From assembly GCF_936925435.1 (NCBI RefSeq), contig NZ_CAKZHQ010000005.1, positions 1 to 64,000 on the forward strand: a stretch of 64,000 nt of DNA, written 5' to 3'. Below the pieces are notes generated by a model. The model did not search any database and was not told where the DNA came from. It worked only from the letters and a program-made list of their open reading frames with translations. Positions within the stretch are counted from its first letter, which is position 1, and each line of letters opens with the position of its first letter. Of the stretch, positions 43,542-54,161 are shown one piece after another. Source of the DNA: an uncultured Ramlibacter sp. (lineage in GTDB: Bacteria > Pseudomonadota > Gammaproteobacteria > Burkholderiales > Burkholderiaceae_C). Position numbers and translations under genes: made by a program.

Positions 43542-43694
43542 AGGATTTTTCCGAATTCGAGACCCTCAAGCGTTGTCAAAAACTGACGCGCTGACCTGCC
43601 ATACTGCCCAGGCCACCGCCCGTCGCTTCAACCTCTTCCACACGGGACGCTTGTTTCTTTTCGGCAACGGCCGTTTGCGGCGGAATGCCATTTT

Positions 43695-43700
43695 TATAAT
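43695..43700 (+). promoter_or_regulatory. Candidate -10 box (TATAAT) for mrcA
   Basis: A perfect TATAAT lies 27 bp before the mrcA ATG in an AT-rich patch (TTTTTATAATGG). No strong -35 is visible at 16-18 bp; CGTTTG or GTTTGC at about 43672-43678 is the best available. Confidence 0.5.
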
Positions 43701-43726
43701 GGCCTCAGGACGTTACACGGATTGAT

Positions 43727-46171
43727 ATGGCCACTGATTCCTCCTCCGGCGATGCTGGCAAGACGTCCAAGACCCCCGCGCGGGGAAGCCGCCCCGGCTG
43801 GCAGCGCTTCCTGCTGCGCGCCATGTTGTGGACTGGCGGGCTGGCTCTGGCCGGAGTGCTGGCTGTCCTGACCATTGTGGGCGTGGGCCTGGCCGTGGCC
43901 TATCCCAATCTTCCCGACATCTCCGACCTGTCCGATTACCGGCCCAAGCTGCCGATGCGGGTGTTTTCTGCAGACGGCGTGCTGATCGGCGAATTCGGCG
44001 AGGAGCGGCGCAACCTGACCCCGATCGCCCAGATCCCCCAGGTCATGAAGGACGCGGTGCTGGCCATCGAGGACGCCCGCTTCTATTCGCACAACGGCGT
44101 GGACTACCGCGGCATGCTGCGCGCGGCCCTGGCCAACCTGGGACGGGTCAAGAGCCAGGGCGCCTCGACCATCACCATGCAGGTGGCGCGCAATGTCTAC
44201 CTGTCGTCCGAGAAGACCTTCACCCGCAAGCTCTATGAGGTGCTGCTGACCTTCAAGCTGGAACACCTGCTGTCCAAGGACCAGATCCTGGAGATCTACA
44301 TGAACCAGATCTTCCTGGGCAACCGCGCCTACGGCTTTGCCGCCGCGTCCGAGGCCTACTTCGGCAAACCCATGAAGGACCTGAGCATCGCCGAGGCGGC
44401 CATGCTGGCCGGCCTGCCCAAGGCGCCCTCGGCCTTCAACCCCATCATCAACCCGACCCGGGCCCGCACGCGCCAGCTCTACATCATCGAGCGCATGGAG
44501 GACAACGGCTTTATCACCGCCGCCCAGGCCGAGACCGCCAAAAAAGAGGAACTGCATGTGCGTTCCGGGCCCAACACCAGCCGCATCCACGCCGAGTATG
44601 TTGCCGAGACCGTGCGCCAGCTGGTCTACGCCCAGTACGGTGACGAGGCCTACACCCGCGGACTGAACGTCTTCACCACCGTCAAGTCGGTGCAGCAGGA
44701 CGCGGGCTACAAGGCGCTGCGCAAGGGCATCATGGACTATGAGCGCCGCCAGATCTACCGCGGGCCGGAGGAGTTCATCGAGTTGCCGGCCGGCGCCAAG
44801 GAGGCCGAGGAGGCCGTGGACGACGCCCTGGCGGAGCACCCGGACAACGGCGACGTCATGTCGGCCGTGGTGCTCGAAGCCAATCCCAAGCGCATCCTGG
44901 CCGTGCGCCTGAACAGCGAACAGCTCGAAATCACCGGCGAGGGCCTGCGGCCCGCGCAATCCGGCCTGTCCGACAAGGCCCCGCCCAAGATCAAGATCCG
45001 CCGCGGCGCGGTGATCCGGGTGGCCAGGACACCGAAGAACACCTGGGAGATCACCCAGCTGCCCGAGGTCGAGGGCGCTTTCGTCGCTCTGGACCCGCGT
45101 GACGGCGCCATCACCGCCATGGTCGGCGGCTTCGACTTCAACAAGAACAAGTTCAACCATGTGACCCAGGCCTGGCGCCAGCCTGGGTCGGGCTTCAAGC
45201 CCTTCATCTATTCGGCGGCGCTGGAAAAGGGTTTCACCCCCGCGACCATCGTCAACGACGCGCCGCTGTTTTTCGATGCTGGCGTCACCGGCGGCCAGCC
45301 CTGGGAGCCGAAGAACTACGACGGCAAGTTCGAGGGCCCGATGCCGCTGCACAACGCGCTGGCCAAGTCCAAGAACATGGTGTCCATCCGCGTGCTGCAG
45401 GCCGTGGGCACCCAGAACGCGCAAGACTGGATCGCCCGCTTCGGCTTCGACGCCGAGAAGCACCCGCCCTACCTGACCATGGCCCTGGGCGCCGGCTCGG
45501 TCACGCCCATGCAGATGGCCACCGGCTACGCGGTCTTCGCCAACGGCGGCTACCGCGTCAATCCCTGGCTGATCACCAAGATCACCGACCAGAAGGGCAA
45601 GGTGCTGGTGGAAAGCCAGCCCCCGCTGCCCAACGAGTCGGTGCGGGCGATCGACGCGCGCAACGCCTTCATCATGGAGCGCCTGCTCAACGAGGTGGCG
45701 CGCTCGGGCACGGCGGCCCGCGCCCAGCGCGACCTCAAGCGCACCGACCTGTACGGCAAGACCGGCACCACCAACGACTCCATCGACACCTGGTTCAACG
45801 GCTTCCAGCCCAACCTGGTGGCCATCGTCTGGATGGGCTATGACGCACCGCGGTCGCTGGGCGACCGCGAGACCGGCGGCGGCCTGTCACTGCCGGTGTG
45901 GATCAACTTCATGGAAACCGCGCTCAAGGGCGTGCCGCTGAGCGAGCCCTCCGCGCCCGAAGGCGTGGTCAACGTCGGCGGTGAATGGTTCTACGAGGAA
46001 TACGCCCGCGGCGGCGGCGTCGGCAGCCTGGGCACGACGCCCGGCGAGCCCAGCGCGCCGGGCGTGCCGGAAGACAAGAGCCTGCAAAATTCCGATGGCC
46101 TGCCGCCCAACCGGGCGCCGGCGGCGCCGGCCGAGGAGCGCAAGAGCATCCTCGACCTGTTCAGGAACTGA
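43727..46171 (+). CDS. mrcA: Penicillin-binding protein 1A (bifunctional transglycosylase/transpeptidase)
   Basis: This 814-residue class A PBP builds and crosslinks peptidoglycan on the periplasmic face. It has a cytoplasmic tail of about 30 residues and one membrane helix (about 33-58). A GT51 domain follows (AIEDARFYSHNGVDYRG, GASTITMQVARNVYLS, EIYMNQIFLGNRAYGFAAA), with an OB-like insert after it. The transpeptidase domain carries SxxK in SGFKPFIYSA, SxN in AKSKNMVSIR and KTGTTNDS. The tail is Pro/Ala rich. mrcA divergent from pilMNOPQ is a conserved proteobacterial arrangement. Confidence 0.97.
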   Translation: MATDSSSGDAGKTSKTPARGSRPGWQRFLLRAMLWTGGLALAGVLAVLTIVGVGLAVAYPNLPDISDLSDYRPKLPMRVFSADGVLIGEFGEERRNLTPIAQIPQVMKDAVLAIEDARFYSHNGVDYRGMLRAALANLGRVKSQGASTITMQVARNVYLSSEKTFTRKLYEVLLTFKLEHLLSKDQILEIYMNQIFLGNRAYGFAAASEAYFGKPMKDLSIAEAAMLAGLPKAPSAFNPIINPTRARTRQLYIIERMEDNGFITAAQAETAKKEELHVRSGPNTSRIHAEYVAETVRQLVYAQYGDEAYTRGLNVFTTVKSVQQDAGYKALRKGIMDYERRQIYRGPEEFIELPAGAKEAEEAVDDALAEHPDNGDVMSAVVLEANPKRILAVRLNSEQLEITGEGLRPAQSGLSDKAPPKIKIRRGAVIRVARTPKNTWEITQLPEVEGAFVALDPRDGAITAMVGGFDFNKNKFNHVTQAWRQPGSGFKPFIYSAALEKGFTPATIVNDAPLFFDAGVTGGQPWEPKNYDGKFEGPMPLHNALAKSKNMVSIRVLQAVGTQNAQDWIARFGFDAEKHPPYLTMALGAGSVTPMQMATGYAVFANGGYRVNPWLITKITDQKGKVLVESQPPLPNESVRAIDARNAFIMERLLNEVARSGTAARAQRDLKRTDLYGKTGTTNDSIDTWFNGFQPNLVAIVWMGYDAPRSLGDRETGGGLSLPVWINFMETALKGVPLSEPSAPEGVVNVGGEWFYEEYARGGGVGSLGTTPGEPSAPGVPEDKSLQNSDGLPPNRAPAAPAEERKSILDLFRN

Positions 46172-46197
46172 ATAGGGCCCCACGCCCGACGCAGCGA

Positions 46198-46530
46198 TCA
46201 GGTGGCTGCGAACTGCAGGGACTGGCTGGCCTGCTCGCTGGCGTAACGCGTGAGGTTGGCGAAGAACTCGCCGTTGCCCTTGGTGTCCTGCCAGGCGGCG
46301 CCATCGAACTTGTAGTGGAAACCGCCGGCCTTGGCGGCCATCCAGACCTCGTGCAGGGGCTTTTGAAGGTTGACGATGATCTGGCTGCCATTGGCAAAGC
46401 TCAGTGTCACCATGCCGCCCACGCGCTGGTTGTCCACATCGGCGTCGGTCTCATCGTTGATGCGGTCGCAACAGGACTCGATCGCGCGCAGCAGAGCCTC
46501 GGCCTGGTCCAGGAATTCAGAATCGGTCAT
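46198..46530 (-). CDS. cyaY: Iron-sulfur cluster assembly regulator CyaY (frataxin)
   Basis: This 110-residue frataxin homologue begins [19 protein letters not shown] with an acidic first helix. The strand region has [18 protein letters not shown] and the conserved [20 protein letters not shown]. CyaY binds IscS and modulates Fe-S cluster assembly. It converges with mrcA and diverges from lptM/lysA; cyaY beside lptM-lysA is a widely conserved neighbourhood. Confidence 0.96.
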   Translation of the reverse strand: MTDSEFLDQAEALLRAIESCCDRINDETDADVDNQRVGGMVTLSFANGSQIIVNLQKPLHEVWMAAKAGGFHYKFDGAAWQDTKGNGEFFANLTRYASEQASQSLQFAAT

Positions 46531-46598
46531 TGGCGGCAGTTATACCGCATGGCCCTGGCACATCCGCTGCGCGCAAGAGCCCTCAGTACAATTTCGCC

Positions 46599-46835
46599 AT
46601 GTTGAATGTTTCGCGAATTCCAGGCGCCGCCCACTGGCGCCTTGCACTTGGTGCAGCCCTGCTCGCTGCGCTCAGCGCTTGCGGGCAAAAGGGCCCGCTG
46701 TTCCTGCCCACCGCCCCTGCCGCCGCCGACCGCGCCACCCTGACGGAAACCGTCCGGCCCGGTGCCACGGCACCGGCCTCCCCGGCGTCCGCGCCCTCCA
46801 CCACGGGCACCGCATCGCCGGTGCGGACCCCATGA
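46599..46835 (+). CDS. lptM: LPS translocon maturation chaperone LptM (small lipoprotein)
   Basis: This 78-residue small lipoprotein (formerly YifL) has a signal peptide ending LAALSAC, then GQKGPLFLP, the defining LptM N-terminal motif. A disordered Ala/Pro/Ser/Thr tail follows. In E. coli LptM assists oxidative maturation of the LptDE translocon. The stop overlaps the lysA ATG (ATGA). Small size explains why it is often missed. Confidence 0.9.
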   Translation: MLNVSRIPGAAHWRLALGAALLAALSACGQKGPLFLPTAPAAADRATLTETVRPGATAPASPASAPSTTGTASPVRTP

Positions 46836-48106
46836 ACCAGCTTCCCGGACATCCCCATTTCGCCTGGCATGGCGACGCCCTCCACGCCGAACAGGTGCGC
46901 CTGGACGCGCTGGCCCAGCAGTACGGAACGCCGCTGTTCGTCTATTCCAAGGCTTCGATGCTGGAGGCTCTGGCGGCCTACCAGCGCGGCTTCGCCGGCC
47001 GCAAGGTGAAGATCTGCTACGCCATGAAGGCCAACTCCTCGCTGGGCGTGCTGCAGGTGTTTGCGCGTGCCGGCTGCGGTTTCGACATCGTCTCGGGCGG
47101 CGAACTCGAGCGGGTGCTGACCGCCGGCGCCCAGCCGCAGGACATCATCTTCTCGGGTGTGGGCAAGACCCGCGCCGAGATGCAGCGCGCACTGGCGGTG
47201 GGCATCGGCTGCTTCAACGTCGAGAGCGAAGCCGAGCTGGAGGTGCTCAGCGCCGTCGCCTCGGCCGCCGGCAAGACCGCTGCCGTCAGCATCCGCGTCA
47301 ATCCGAACGTCGACCCCAAGACCCATCCCTACATCTCCACCGGCCTGAAGGGCAACAAGTTCGGCGTGGCCCATGAGCGCACGCTCGCGACCTACCAGCG
47401 CGCCGCCGCCCTGCCGGGCCTGAAGGTGGTGGGCATCGACTGCCATATCGGCTCGCAGATCACCGACACCGCCCCCTATCTGGACGCGATGGACCGCATC
47501 CTCGACCTGGTCGAGGCGATCGAGGGCGCAGGCATCGCGCTGCAGCACATCGACTTCGGCGGCGGCCTGGGCATCAACTACAACGGCGACCAGCCGCCGG
47601 CGGCCGATGCGCTGTGGGCCCAGCTGTTTGCCAAGCTCGACGCGCGCGGTTTTGGCGACCGCCAGTTCATGATCGAGCCGGGCCGCTCCCTGGTGGGCAA
47701 CGCCGGCGCCTGCCTGACCGAGGTGCTCTACCTCAAGCCGGGCGAGCAGAAGAACTTCTGCATCATCGACGCCGCCATGAACGACCTGCCGCGGCCCGCC
47801 ATGTACCAGGCCTACCACGCCATCGTGCCGCTGCAGCGCAAGGACAGCGCCGCCGAGACCTACGACGTGGTCGGGCCGGTGTGCGAAAGCGGTGACTGGA
47901 TCGGCCGCGACCGCGCCCTGGGCGTGCAGGCCGGCGACCGGCTGGCCGTGTTGTCGGCCGGGGCCTACTGCATGAGCATGGCCAGCAACTACAACACCCG
48001 TGGCCGCGCCGCCGAAGTGCTGGTCGATGGCGCGCAGGCCCACCTGATCCGCGAGCGCGAAACGGCGGCCGACCAGATGCGCGGCGAGAAGCTGCTGCCG
48101 CAGTAA
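46832..48106 (+). CDS. lysA: Diaminopimelate decarboxylase
   Basis: LysA decarboxylates meso-DAP to L-lysine using PLP. The 424-residue fold III decarboxylase starts MNQLPGHPHFAWHGDALHAE. The PLP lysine is Lys66 in ICYAMKANS, with further motifs GCGFDIVSGGELERVL, VNPNVDPKTHPYISTGL, DCHIGSQITD, DFGGGLGINY, the arginine in FMIEPGRSLVGNAG and the interface cysteine in GPVCESGDWIG. It is coupled to lptM. The 3' end faces msrQ, with a repeat hairpin at 48114-48134 between them. Confidence 0.97.
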   Translation: MNQLPGHPHFAWHGDALHAEQVRLDALAQQYGTPLFVYSKASMLEALAAYQRGFAGRKVKICYAMKANSSLGVLQVFARAGCGFDIVSGGELERVLTAGAQPQDIIFSGVGKTRAEMQRALAVGIGCFNVESEAELEVLSAVASAAGKTAAVSIRVNPNVDPKTHPYISTGLKGNKFGVAHERTLATYQRAAALPGLKVVGIDCHIGSQITDTAPYLDAMDRILDLVEAIEGAGIALQHIDFGGGLGINYNGDQPPAADALWAQLFAKLDARGFGDRQFMIEPGRSLVGNAGACLTEVLYLKPGEQKNFCIIDAAMNDLPRPAMYQAYHAIVPLQRKDSAAETYDVVGPVCESGDWIGRDRALGVQAGDRLAVLSAGAYCMSMASNYNTRGRAAEVLVDGAQAHLIRERETAADQMRGEKLLPQ

Positions 48107-48113
48107 CACCCGT

Positions 48114-48161
48114 GCGCTATGGATTTCATAGCGCATCAGGTCCATCAACCGGGGGCCAGCG
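48114..48161 (+). repeat. Dispersed palindromic repeat, copy 5 (encodes MsrQ C-terminus)
   Basis: GCGCTATGGATTTCATAGCGC is a 7-bp perfect stem, followed by AGGTCCATCAACCGGGGGCC. It lies between the convergent lysA and msrQ. The msrQ stop falls within it, so the last residues of MsrQ (PPVDGPDAL) are repeat-encoded. Confidence 0.6.
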
Positions 48162-48787
48162 GCGCTTCTTCTTCAAACGCTGGGCCAGGCGCCAGCCCAG
48201 CAGAACGGCCAGGATGGCGACGTAGACGAAGACCTCGTTGAAGTCGTTCTTGCCCGAGCGCATCCAGAAGAAATGCAGCAGGGCCAGGCCGGCCACCAGG
48301 TAGACCAGCTTGTGCAGGGCCTGCCAGCGCCGGGCGCCCAGGGCCCTGACAGCGCGATTGAACGAGGTCGCGGCCAGCGGCGTCAGCAGCACGAAGGCGC
48401 TGAAGCCAACCAGGATGAAGGGCCGCTTGGCGATGTCTTTGGCGATGTCGGCCAGATCGAAACCCATGTCGAACCAGCTGTAGCTCAGAAGATGCAGCAG
48501 CACATAGAAGTAGACGAACAGGCCCAGCATGCGGCGAAAACGCGCCAGCGCCGGTGTGCCAGTGACGACGCGCACGGGCGTGATGGCCAATGTGATGCAC
48601 AGCATGCGCAGCGTCCAGTCGCCTGTGGCGCGGATCAGGTGCTCGGCCGGGTTGGCGCCCAGGGTGTCGGCGTTCCACAGCACGGCGGCGGCCACGCCAT
48701 AGGCCAGCCATGCGAAGGGCAGCAGGCAGGCGATGAACACCAATGGCTTGGCCGCCGGGTGCAGCAGCAAGCCCTTGGCCGAAGACA

Positions 48788-48788
<1 letters not shown>
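48126..48788 (-). CDS. msrQ: Protein-methionine-sulfoxide reductase haem-binding subunit MsrQ
   Basis: MsrQ is the b-haem membrane subunit that supplies electrons from the quinone pool to MsrP. The 220-residue protein has about six membrane segments with ferric-reductase-like histidines in YFYVLLHLLSYSWFDMG, RWQALHKLVYLVAGLALLHFFWM and GDWTLRMLCITLAITPVRVVTG. The ATG is coupled to the msrP stop by a one-base overlap at 48788. The extreme C-terminus is encoded by a dispersed repeat copy. Confidence 0.94.
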
Positions 48789-49783
<995 letters not shown>

Positions 49784-49851
49784 GGCTGTTTTCCTTGTGT
49801 TCTGGCCTAGGTCTGTTTACGCGGACAACCCTTACAAGGATTCAAGCCGCG

Positions 49852-51171
49852 CTACAACGTTCCGTAACTGTGCAGCCCGGACAGGAACATGTTCACGCCC
49901 AGGAAGGCAAAGGTGGTCACGGCCAGGCCGACCAGGGCCCACCAGGCCGAGACCGTGCCGCGCAGGCCCTTCATCAGCCGCATGTGCAGCCAGGCCGCGT
50001 AATTGAGCCAGACGATCAGGGCCCAGGTCTCCTTGGGGTCCCAACTCCAGTAGCCGCCCCAGGCCTCGGCCGCCCACAGCGCGCCCAGCACGGTGGCGAT
50101 GGTGAAGAAGGCGAAGCCCACGGCGATGGACTTGTACATCACGTCGTCCAGGATCTCGAGGGACGGCAGGCGCTGCGCGATGCGCTTGCGTGCCAGCAGG
50201 ATGCCCGCCACGATCAGGGCCGAGATGCCGAAGTACACGGCCCAGTAGCTGCTGGCGCCCGACACACCCTGGCGGAACACCACTGGCTCGAAGCACAGCA
50301 CGATGCCCAGCAGCCACAGCGGCGCCAGCTTGACCCAGCGCGTCTCGCCCGCCTGCTGCTTGATCAGGTAGGCGAAGGCCACCATGGCCGACAGGGCGAA
50401 GGTGCCATAGCCGATGAAGTTGGCCGGCACATGCAGCTTCATCCACCAGCTCTTGAGGGCCGGCACCAGGGGCTGGATCTCATGGGCTTCGCGCACCACG
50501 GTGTACCAGAGCAGGAAGCCGACAGCGGCGCTGACCACCAGCATCACGAAGGCGCCCAGCGCCCGCGTTTCATAGCGGTCTTCGAAGTACAGATAGAAGC
50601 TGGCCGTGAGCCAGCAAAACAGCACGAAGACCTCGTACAGATTGCTCACCGGGATGTGGCCGACGTCGGCACCGATCAGGTAGCTCTCGTACCAGCGCAC
50701 CATGGTGCCGATCAAGGCCATGCCAACAGCCACCCAGGCCAGACGCGAGCCGATCATTTCCATGGCCGAGGCCTGGCCGCGCGAGAACATGCCGATCCAG
50801 TAGAAGGCGGTGCTCATGAAGAACAACACGCTCATCCACAGGATCGCCGACTGGCTGGACAGAAAGTATTTGAGCCAGAACACCTGGTCGGCCCGCTCCA
50901 GGCTGCCCTGGTAGGAGGCGACGGCCAGCAGCGAGACCGCCGCCACCACCAGCATCAGCACCCGCAGCGGCTTCCAGAACCAGCCGATCCAGATGGCGGC
51001 CGGCACTGCGCCCAGCAAGATGCCCTTTTCGTACACGTCCATGTAGGCGCTGTAGCGCGAGAAGGCAAACAGGCCGCCGGCGACGACCGCCAGGGCGAAC
51101 AGCCAGTCGAACCAGCCGCGGCGGGCGAAGAAGCCCTCGTGCAGGTCCAGGGTGGTGGTAGCGGTATTCAT
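49852..51171 (-). CDS. ccsB: System II cytochrome c biogenesis protein CcsB (ResC/CcsA-type)
   Basis: This is the haem-handling half of the System II cytochrome c synthase. The 439-residue protein has about eight membrane segments. The tryptophan-rich WWD haem-binding motif is WGGYWSWDPKETWALIVWL near the C-terminus, and conserved histidines are in MKLHVPANFIGYGTFAL and AAWLHMRLMKG. It delivers haem to apocytochromes in the periplasm with ResB. It overlaps resB by four bases. Confidence 0.95.
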   Translation of the reverse strand: MNTATTTLDLHEGFFARRGWFDWLFALAVVAGGLFAFSRYSAYMDVYEKGILLGAVPAAIWIGWFWKPLRVLMLVVAAVSLLAVASYQGSLERADQVFWLKYFLSSQSAILWMSVLFFMSTAFYWIGMFSRGQASAMEMIGSRLAWVAVGMALIGTMVRWYESYLIGADVGHIPVSNLYEVFVLFCWLTASFYLYFEDRYETRALGAFVMLVVSAAVGFLLWYTVVREAHEIQPLVPALKSWWMKLHVPANFIGYGTFALSAMVAFAYLIKQQAGETRWVKLAPLWLLGIVLCFEPVVFRQGVSGASSYWAVYFGISALIVAGILLARKRIAQRLPSLEILDDVMYKSIAVGFAFFTIATVLGALWAAEAWGGYWSWDPKETWALIVWLNYAAWLHMRLMKGLRGTVSAWWALVGLAVTTFAFLGVNMFLSGLHSYGTL

Positions 51172-53312
51172 TGGCTTGTGGCTCCGAGGAGTTTGTCTTC
51201 CAGCAGCGCGAACTCGCGGTCAACGTCCAGGGTGCGTCGGTTGCATGACAGGGCCATCGTGGCTTCGCTTCCCGCGCCGGCGGGAGCCAGCCAGACCCAG
51301 ACCCGGCGCTCGCGCACATAGAGCATGGCAAAAACGCCCAGGATCAGCAAGGCGCAGCCCAGGTAGACAATGTTGCGCCCGGGCGCGCGCGCCACCTGGA
51401 ACACGCTGGCCTGGACCTGGGTGAAGTCCTGCAGCTGGAAAGCCATGGGCGCCGGGTAGATGTGCAGGTCGCTCAGGGCCAGCACGGCCTGGTTCATGAA
51501 GCCCTGGGTGCTCTCGCTGGGCGCCAGCGGCGCCTGGCCGGCCTTGGCCCGCACCAGTTGGGCCAGCTCGAACAGCGTGCCGTTGAGGATGCGCACCAGC
51601 ACCTCGCCGGCGCGCGCGCGCTCGGCCTCGGGCACATTGGCTTCCATGAATTCGGAGATCGCCTGCAGGCCGCCAGCCGCCTTGACGCCGGGCACGCCGT
51701 TCTCGGCGCCGGCAAACAGGCCCAGCGCGCGGCCGGCCGAGGCGGCCAGCTGCGCGCCCAGCTCCGGCCGGGCCGGGTCGGTCGCCTGCGCCGCGTAGCG
51801 GCGCACCGCCTGCTCGCGCATGCCGGCATCGAGCAAGCCTGCGTGCAGGCGCAGGAACCCGTCCAGGCTGCCCGTGTCGTCGGCCGGCACGCGCAGGTAG
51901 CGGAACTGCTCGGCCGGCGTGTCGCGGATGCCCATCAGGAAGACCGGCGCGCCGTCGCCCATGTCCACCGGCAGCATGTAGTTGTGGAATTCGCGCGCCT
52001 GGCCCGCGCCGTCGCGCAGCTTGTAGGTGATGCTGGGGCCGACGTTGCGCAGCTCTTTCTTGCTGCTGGTCTTGTTGGCAGCGCCCATGCGCGCGTCGAT
52101 CGACTCGCGCAGGTCGACCTTGCGCACGTCGGTGCCCGAGCCCTGGTCGCCGCTCTGGCCGCCGCCGAAATTCTCGACGTTGATCACGCGCAGGCCGGTG
52201 TACTCCAGCGTCAGCTTCTCGGCGCCGTCGCCCTGGCCCTTGCTCAATTGCGAGGAGCTGCCGATGACACCGGCGATCTCGAAGGGCTTGGAGCTGCCGT
52301 TCATGGGCACGGCCTTCAGGCGCACCGAGGAGCCGCCGTCGTCGAAGCTGCTCTGGTAGATCTCGATGCCGCGATGCCGCGCCGGGTGGTTCACCTCGAC
52401 CCGCGCCGGGATCTTCTCGCCGCTGTCATGGTCGTGGATCACGATCTCGCTGGCGAACAGCTTGGGCATGCCGGTGGAGTAGTACTCGACGATGAACTTC
52501 TTGAGCTCGATCGAGAACGGCAGCTCCTGCAGCAGGATGCCGTCCGACTGGTTCAGGATGGCCGTGCCCGACTGCGTGCCCTCGGCCACCAGCAGGTTGC
52601 CGCGGAAGGTGGGGTTGGTGGCCGACAGCCGGTGCTCGGGCTTGACGTCGGCGATCATGCCGCCACCGGTGTAGGGCGTCTTGCCGTTGAACAGCATCTG
52701 CGCCCGCACGATCAGGTCGCCGTCGAGCAGGCCGCCGACGCAGACCAGCACGATGGCGCTGTGGGCCGCGATGTAGCCGATCTTGTTGGCCGCGCCGGCC
52801 TTGGCCGCCACCATCCAGCCGCTGCCGGCCGGCGTCTCGCGCTGCTGCAGGCGCACTTTCCAGCCGCCGCCGGCCAGCGTCTTGCCGATGCGCTGCGCCG
52901 CCGCCTCGGGGGTTTCAGCCAGCGTGTTGTGCGCCTTGTGGTGGAAGGCCTTGAGGCTTTGCTCGCGGATGTTTTCCTTGTAGGCCTTGAGGTCGGCGGC
53001 GATCTTGGGCGTGTTGCGGGCGATGCACAGCGAGGTGCTGGTCACCAGGAAGGCCAGGATCAGCAGGAACCACCAGGCGCTGTAGACCGCATTGAGCTTG
53101 AGCGCCAGGAACAGCTGGGCCCAGAACGGCCCGAACTGGTTGACGTAGTTGACCGCCGGTTCGCCCTGCTTGAGCACGGTGCCGATCACCGAGGCGATGC
53201 AGATCACGCTGAGCAGCGAGATCGAGAAGCGCATCGACGACAGCAGTTCCACCGCCGAACGCAGCGCGTGCGAGCCGGTCCTGGCGCGTGGGTCCTGGGT
53301 GGTGGCGGTCAT
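51168..53312 (-). CDS. resB: System II cytochrome c biogenesis protein ResB (Ccs1)
   Basis: This 714-residue membrane protein is the apocytochrome-chaperoning partner of CcsB. The N-terminal membrane region includes SVICIASVIGTVLKQGEPAVNYVNQFGPFW and FLLILAFLVTSTSLCIARNTP in pieces. A large periplasmic domain follows (HPARHRGIEIYQSSFDDGG is the conserved ResB motif), then a last membrane helix near NIVYLGCALLILGVFAM. The ATG at 53312 lies just past the terminator behind the cytochrome c4 gene. Cytochrome c4 next door is a likely client. Confidence 0.94.
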   Translation of the reverse strand: MTATTQDPRARTGSHALRSAVELLSSMRFSISLLSVICIASVIGTVLKQGEPAVNYVNQFGPFWAQLFLALKLNAVYSAWWFLLILAFLVTSTSLCIARNTPKIAADLKAYKENIREQSLKAFHHKAHNTLAETPEAAAQRIGKTLAGGGWKVRLQQRETPAGSGWMVAAKAGAANKIGYIAAHSAIVLVCVGGLLDGDLIVRAQMLFNGKTPYTGGGMIADVKPEHRLSATNPTFRGNLLVAEGTQSGTAILNQSDGILLQELPFSIELKKFIVEYYSTGMPKLFASEIVIHDHDSGEKIPARVEVNHPARHRGIEIYQSSFDDGGSSVRLKAVPMNGSSKPFEIAGVIGSSSQLSKGQGDGAEKLTLEYTGLRVINVENFGGGQSGDQGSGTDVRKVDLRESIDARMGAANKTSSKKELRNVGPSITYKLRDGAGQAREFHNYMLPVDMGDGAPVFLMGIRDTPAEQFRYLRVPADDTGSLDGFLRLHAGLLDAGMREQAVRRYAAQATDPARPELGAQLAASAGRALGLFAGAENGVPGVKAAGGLQAISEFMEANVPEAERARAGEVLVRILNGTLFELAQLVRAKAGQAPLAPSESTQGFMNQAVLALSDLHIYPAPMAFQLQDFTQVQASVFQVARAPGRNIVYLGCALLILGVFAMLYVRERRVWVWLAPAGAGSEATMALSCNRRTLDVDREFALLEDKLLGATSQ

Positions 53313-53324
53313 CTGCTTGAAGGA

Positions 53325-53359
53325 AAAAAGGCGGGCCCTCTTGCGAGGCCCCGCCTTTT
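53325..53359 (-). terminator. Rho-independent terminator after the cytochrome c4 gene
   Basis: Reading leftward, AAAAGGCGGGGCCTC and GAGGGCCCGCCTTTT form a roughly 15-bp stem with one mismatch and a short loop, ending in a run of T. It lies about 40 bp past the c4 stop and 13 bp before the resB ATG. Read-through would supply resB. Confidence 0.8.
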
Positions 53360-53397
53360 GTTGAGTCTGTTTGTTGGCGGTTGGTTCAGTGGCCGTC

Positions 53398-54063
53398 TCA
53401 GCGCAGGCCGGCGATGTAGTCCGCCACGGCCTTGATCTCGCGGTCATTGAGCTTGGTCGCCACCTGGGCCATCTGCATGCTGTTCTTGCGGCCGCCGTCG
53501 CGGAAGGCGGTCAGCTGGGCGGCCGTGTAGTCGGCGTGCTGGCCGGACAGGCGCGGGTACTGCGAGGGCAGGCCGGCACCGTTGGGGCTGTGGCAGCCGG
53601 CGCAGGCGGCGATCTGGCGGTCGGCAAGGCCGCCGCGGTAGATGCGCTCGCCCAGGGCGACCAGTTCCTTGTCCTTGGCGAAGCCGGCCTTGGCCTTCTT
53701 GGAAGTGACCCAGGCCGCGATGTTCTTCATGTCGGCGTCGCTCAGCTGGGCGGCGAAGGGCTGCATGATGGGGTTGGTGCGCTTGCCGGCCTTGAACTCC
53801 TGCAGCTGCTTGACCAGGTATTCGGGGTGCTGCTGCGCCAGCTTGGGGTTGGCCGGGATGCCGGAGTTGCCGTCAGCGCCGTGGCAGGCCGCGCAGACCG
53901 CGGTGAACTTGGCCTCGCCCTGCACCAGGTCCGGCTTGGCTGCGGCGGGCGCGGCTGCTGCTGGAGCTGCGGGCGCGGACGCCGGCGCAGCGTGCTGGGC
54001 AAACGAGAGGGTGGCGGGCAGAGCCAGGATGGCTGCCGTCAGCAGGGAAGCAAGCAACTTCAT
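53398..54063 (-). CDS. Di-haem cytochrome c4
   Basis: This 221-residue periplasmic protein has a signal peptide (MKLLASLLTAAILALPATLS) and an Ala/Pro-rich spacer. Two class I cytochrome domains carry haem sites CAACHG (about residue 70) and CAGCHS (about residue 165). The axial methionines are probably in NPIMQPFAAQL and NSMQMAQVA. Cytochrome c4 carries electrons from bc1 to terminal oxidases. The ATG at 54063 fits the signal peptide. It is adjacent to the System II maturation genes and divergent from engB. Confidence 0.93.
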   Translation of the reverse strand: MKLLASLLTAAILALPATLSFAQHAAPASAPAAPAAAAPAAAKPDLVQGEAKFTAVCAACHGADGNSGIPANPKLAQQHPEYLVKQLQEFKAGKRTNPIMQPFAAQLSDADMKNIAAWVTSKKAKAGFAKDKELVALGERIYRGGLADRQIAACAGCHSPNGAGLPSQYPRLSGQHADYTAAQLTAFRDGGRKNSMQMAQVATKLNDREIKAVADYIAGLR

Positions 54064-54161
54064 ATCTGGAATTCGGGTAATGGGCGCAAGGACCGTGGGG
54101 CGCAAAACCCTGAGATTCTACAATGCCCCATCCGGGTCACCCCGCAACTGGACAGCACGCA

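Noticed and set aside
43573..43605. TTGTCA...CATACT as an mrcA promoter
   Set aside because: The spacing is about 21 bp, too long for sigma70. The TATAAT at 43695 is a better candidate.
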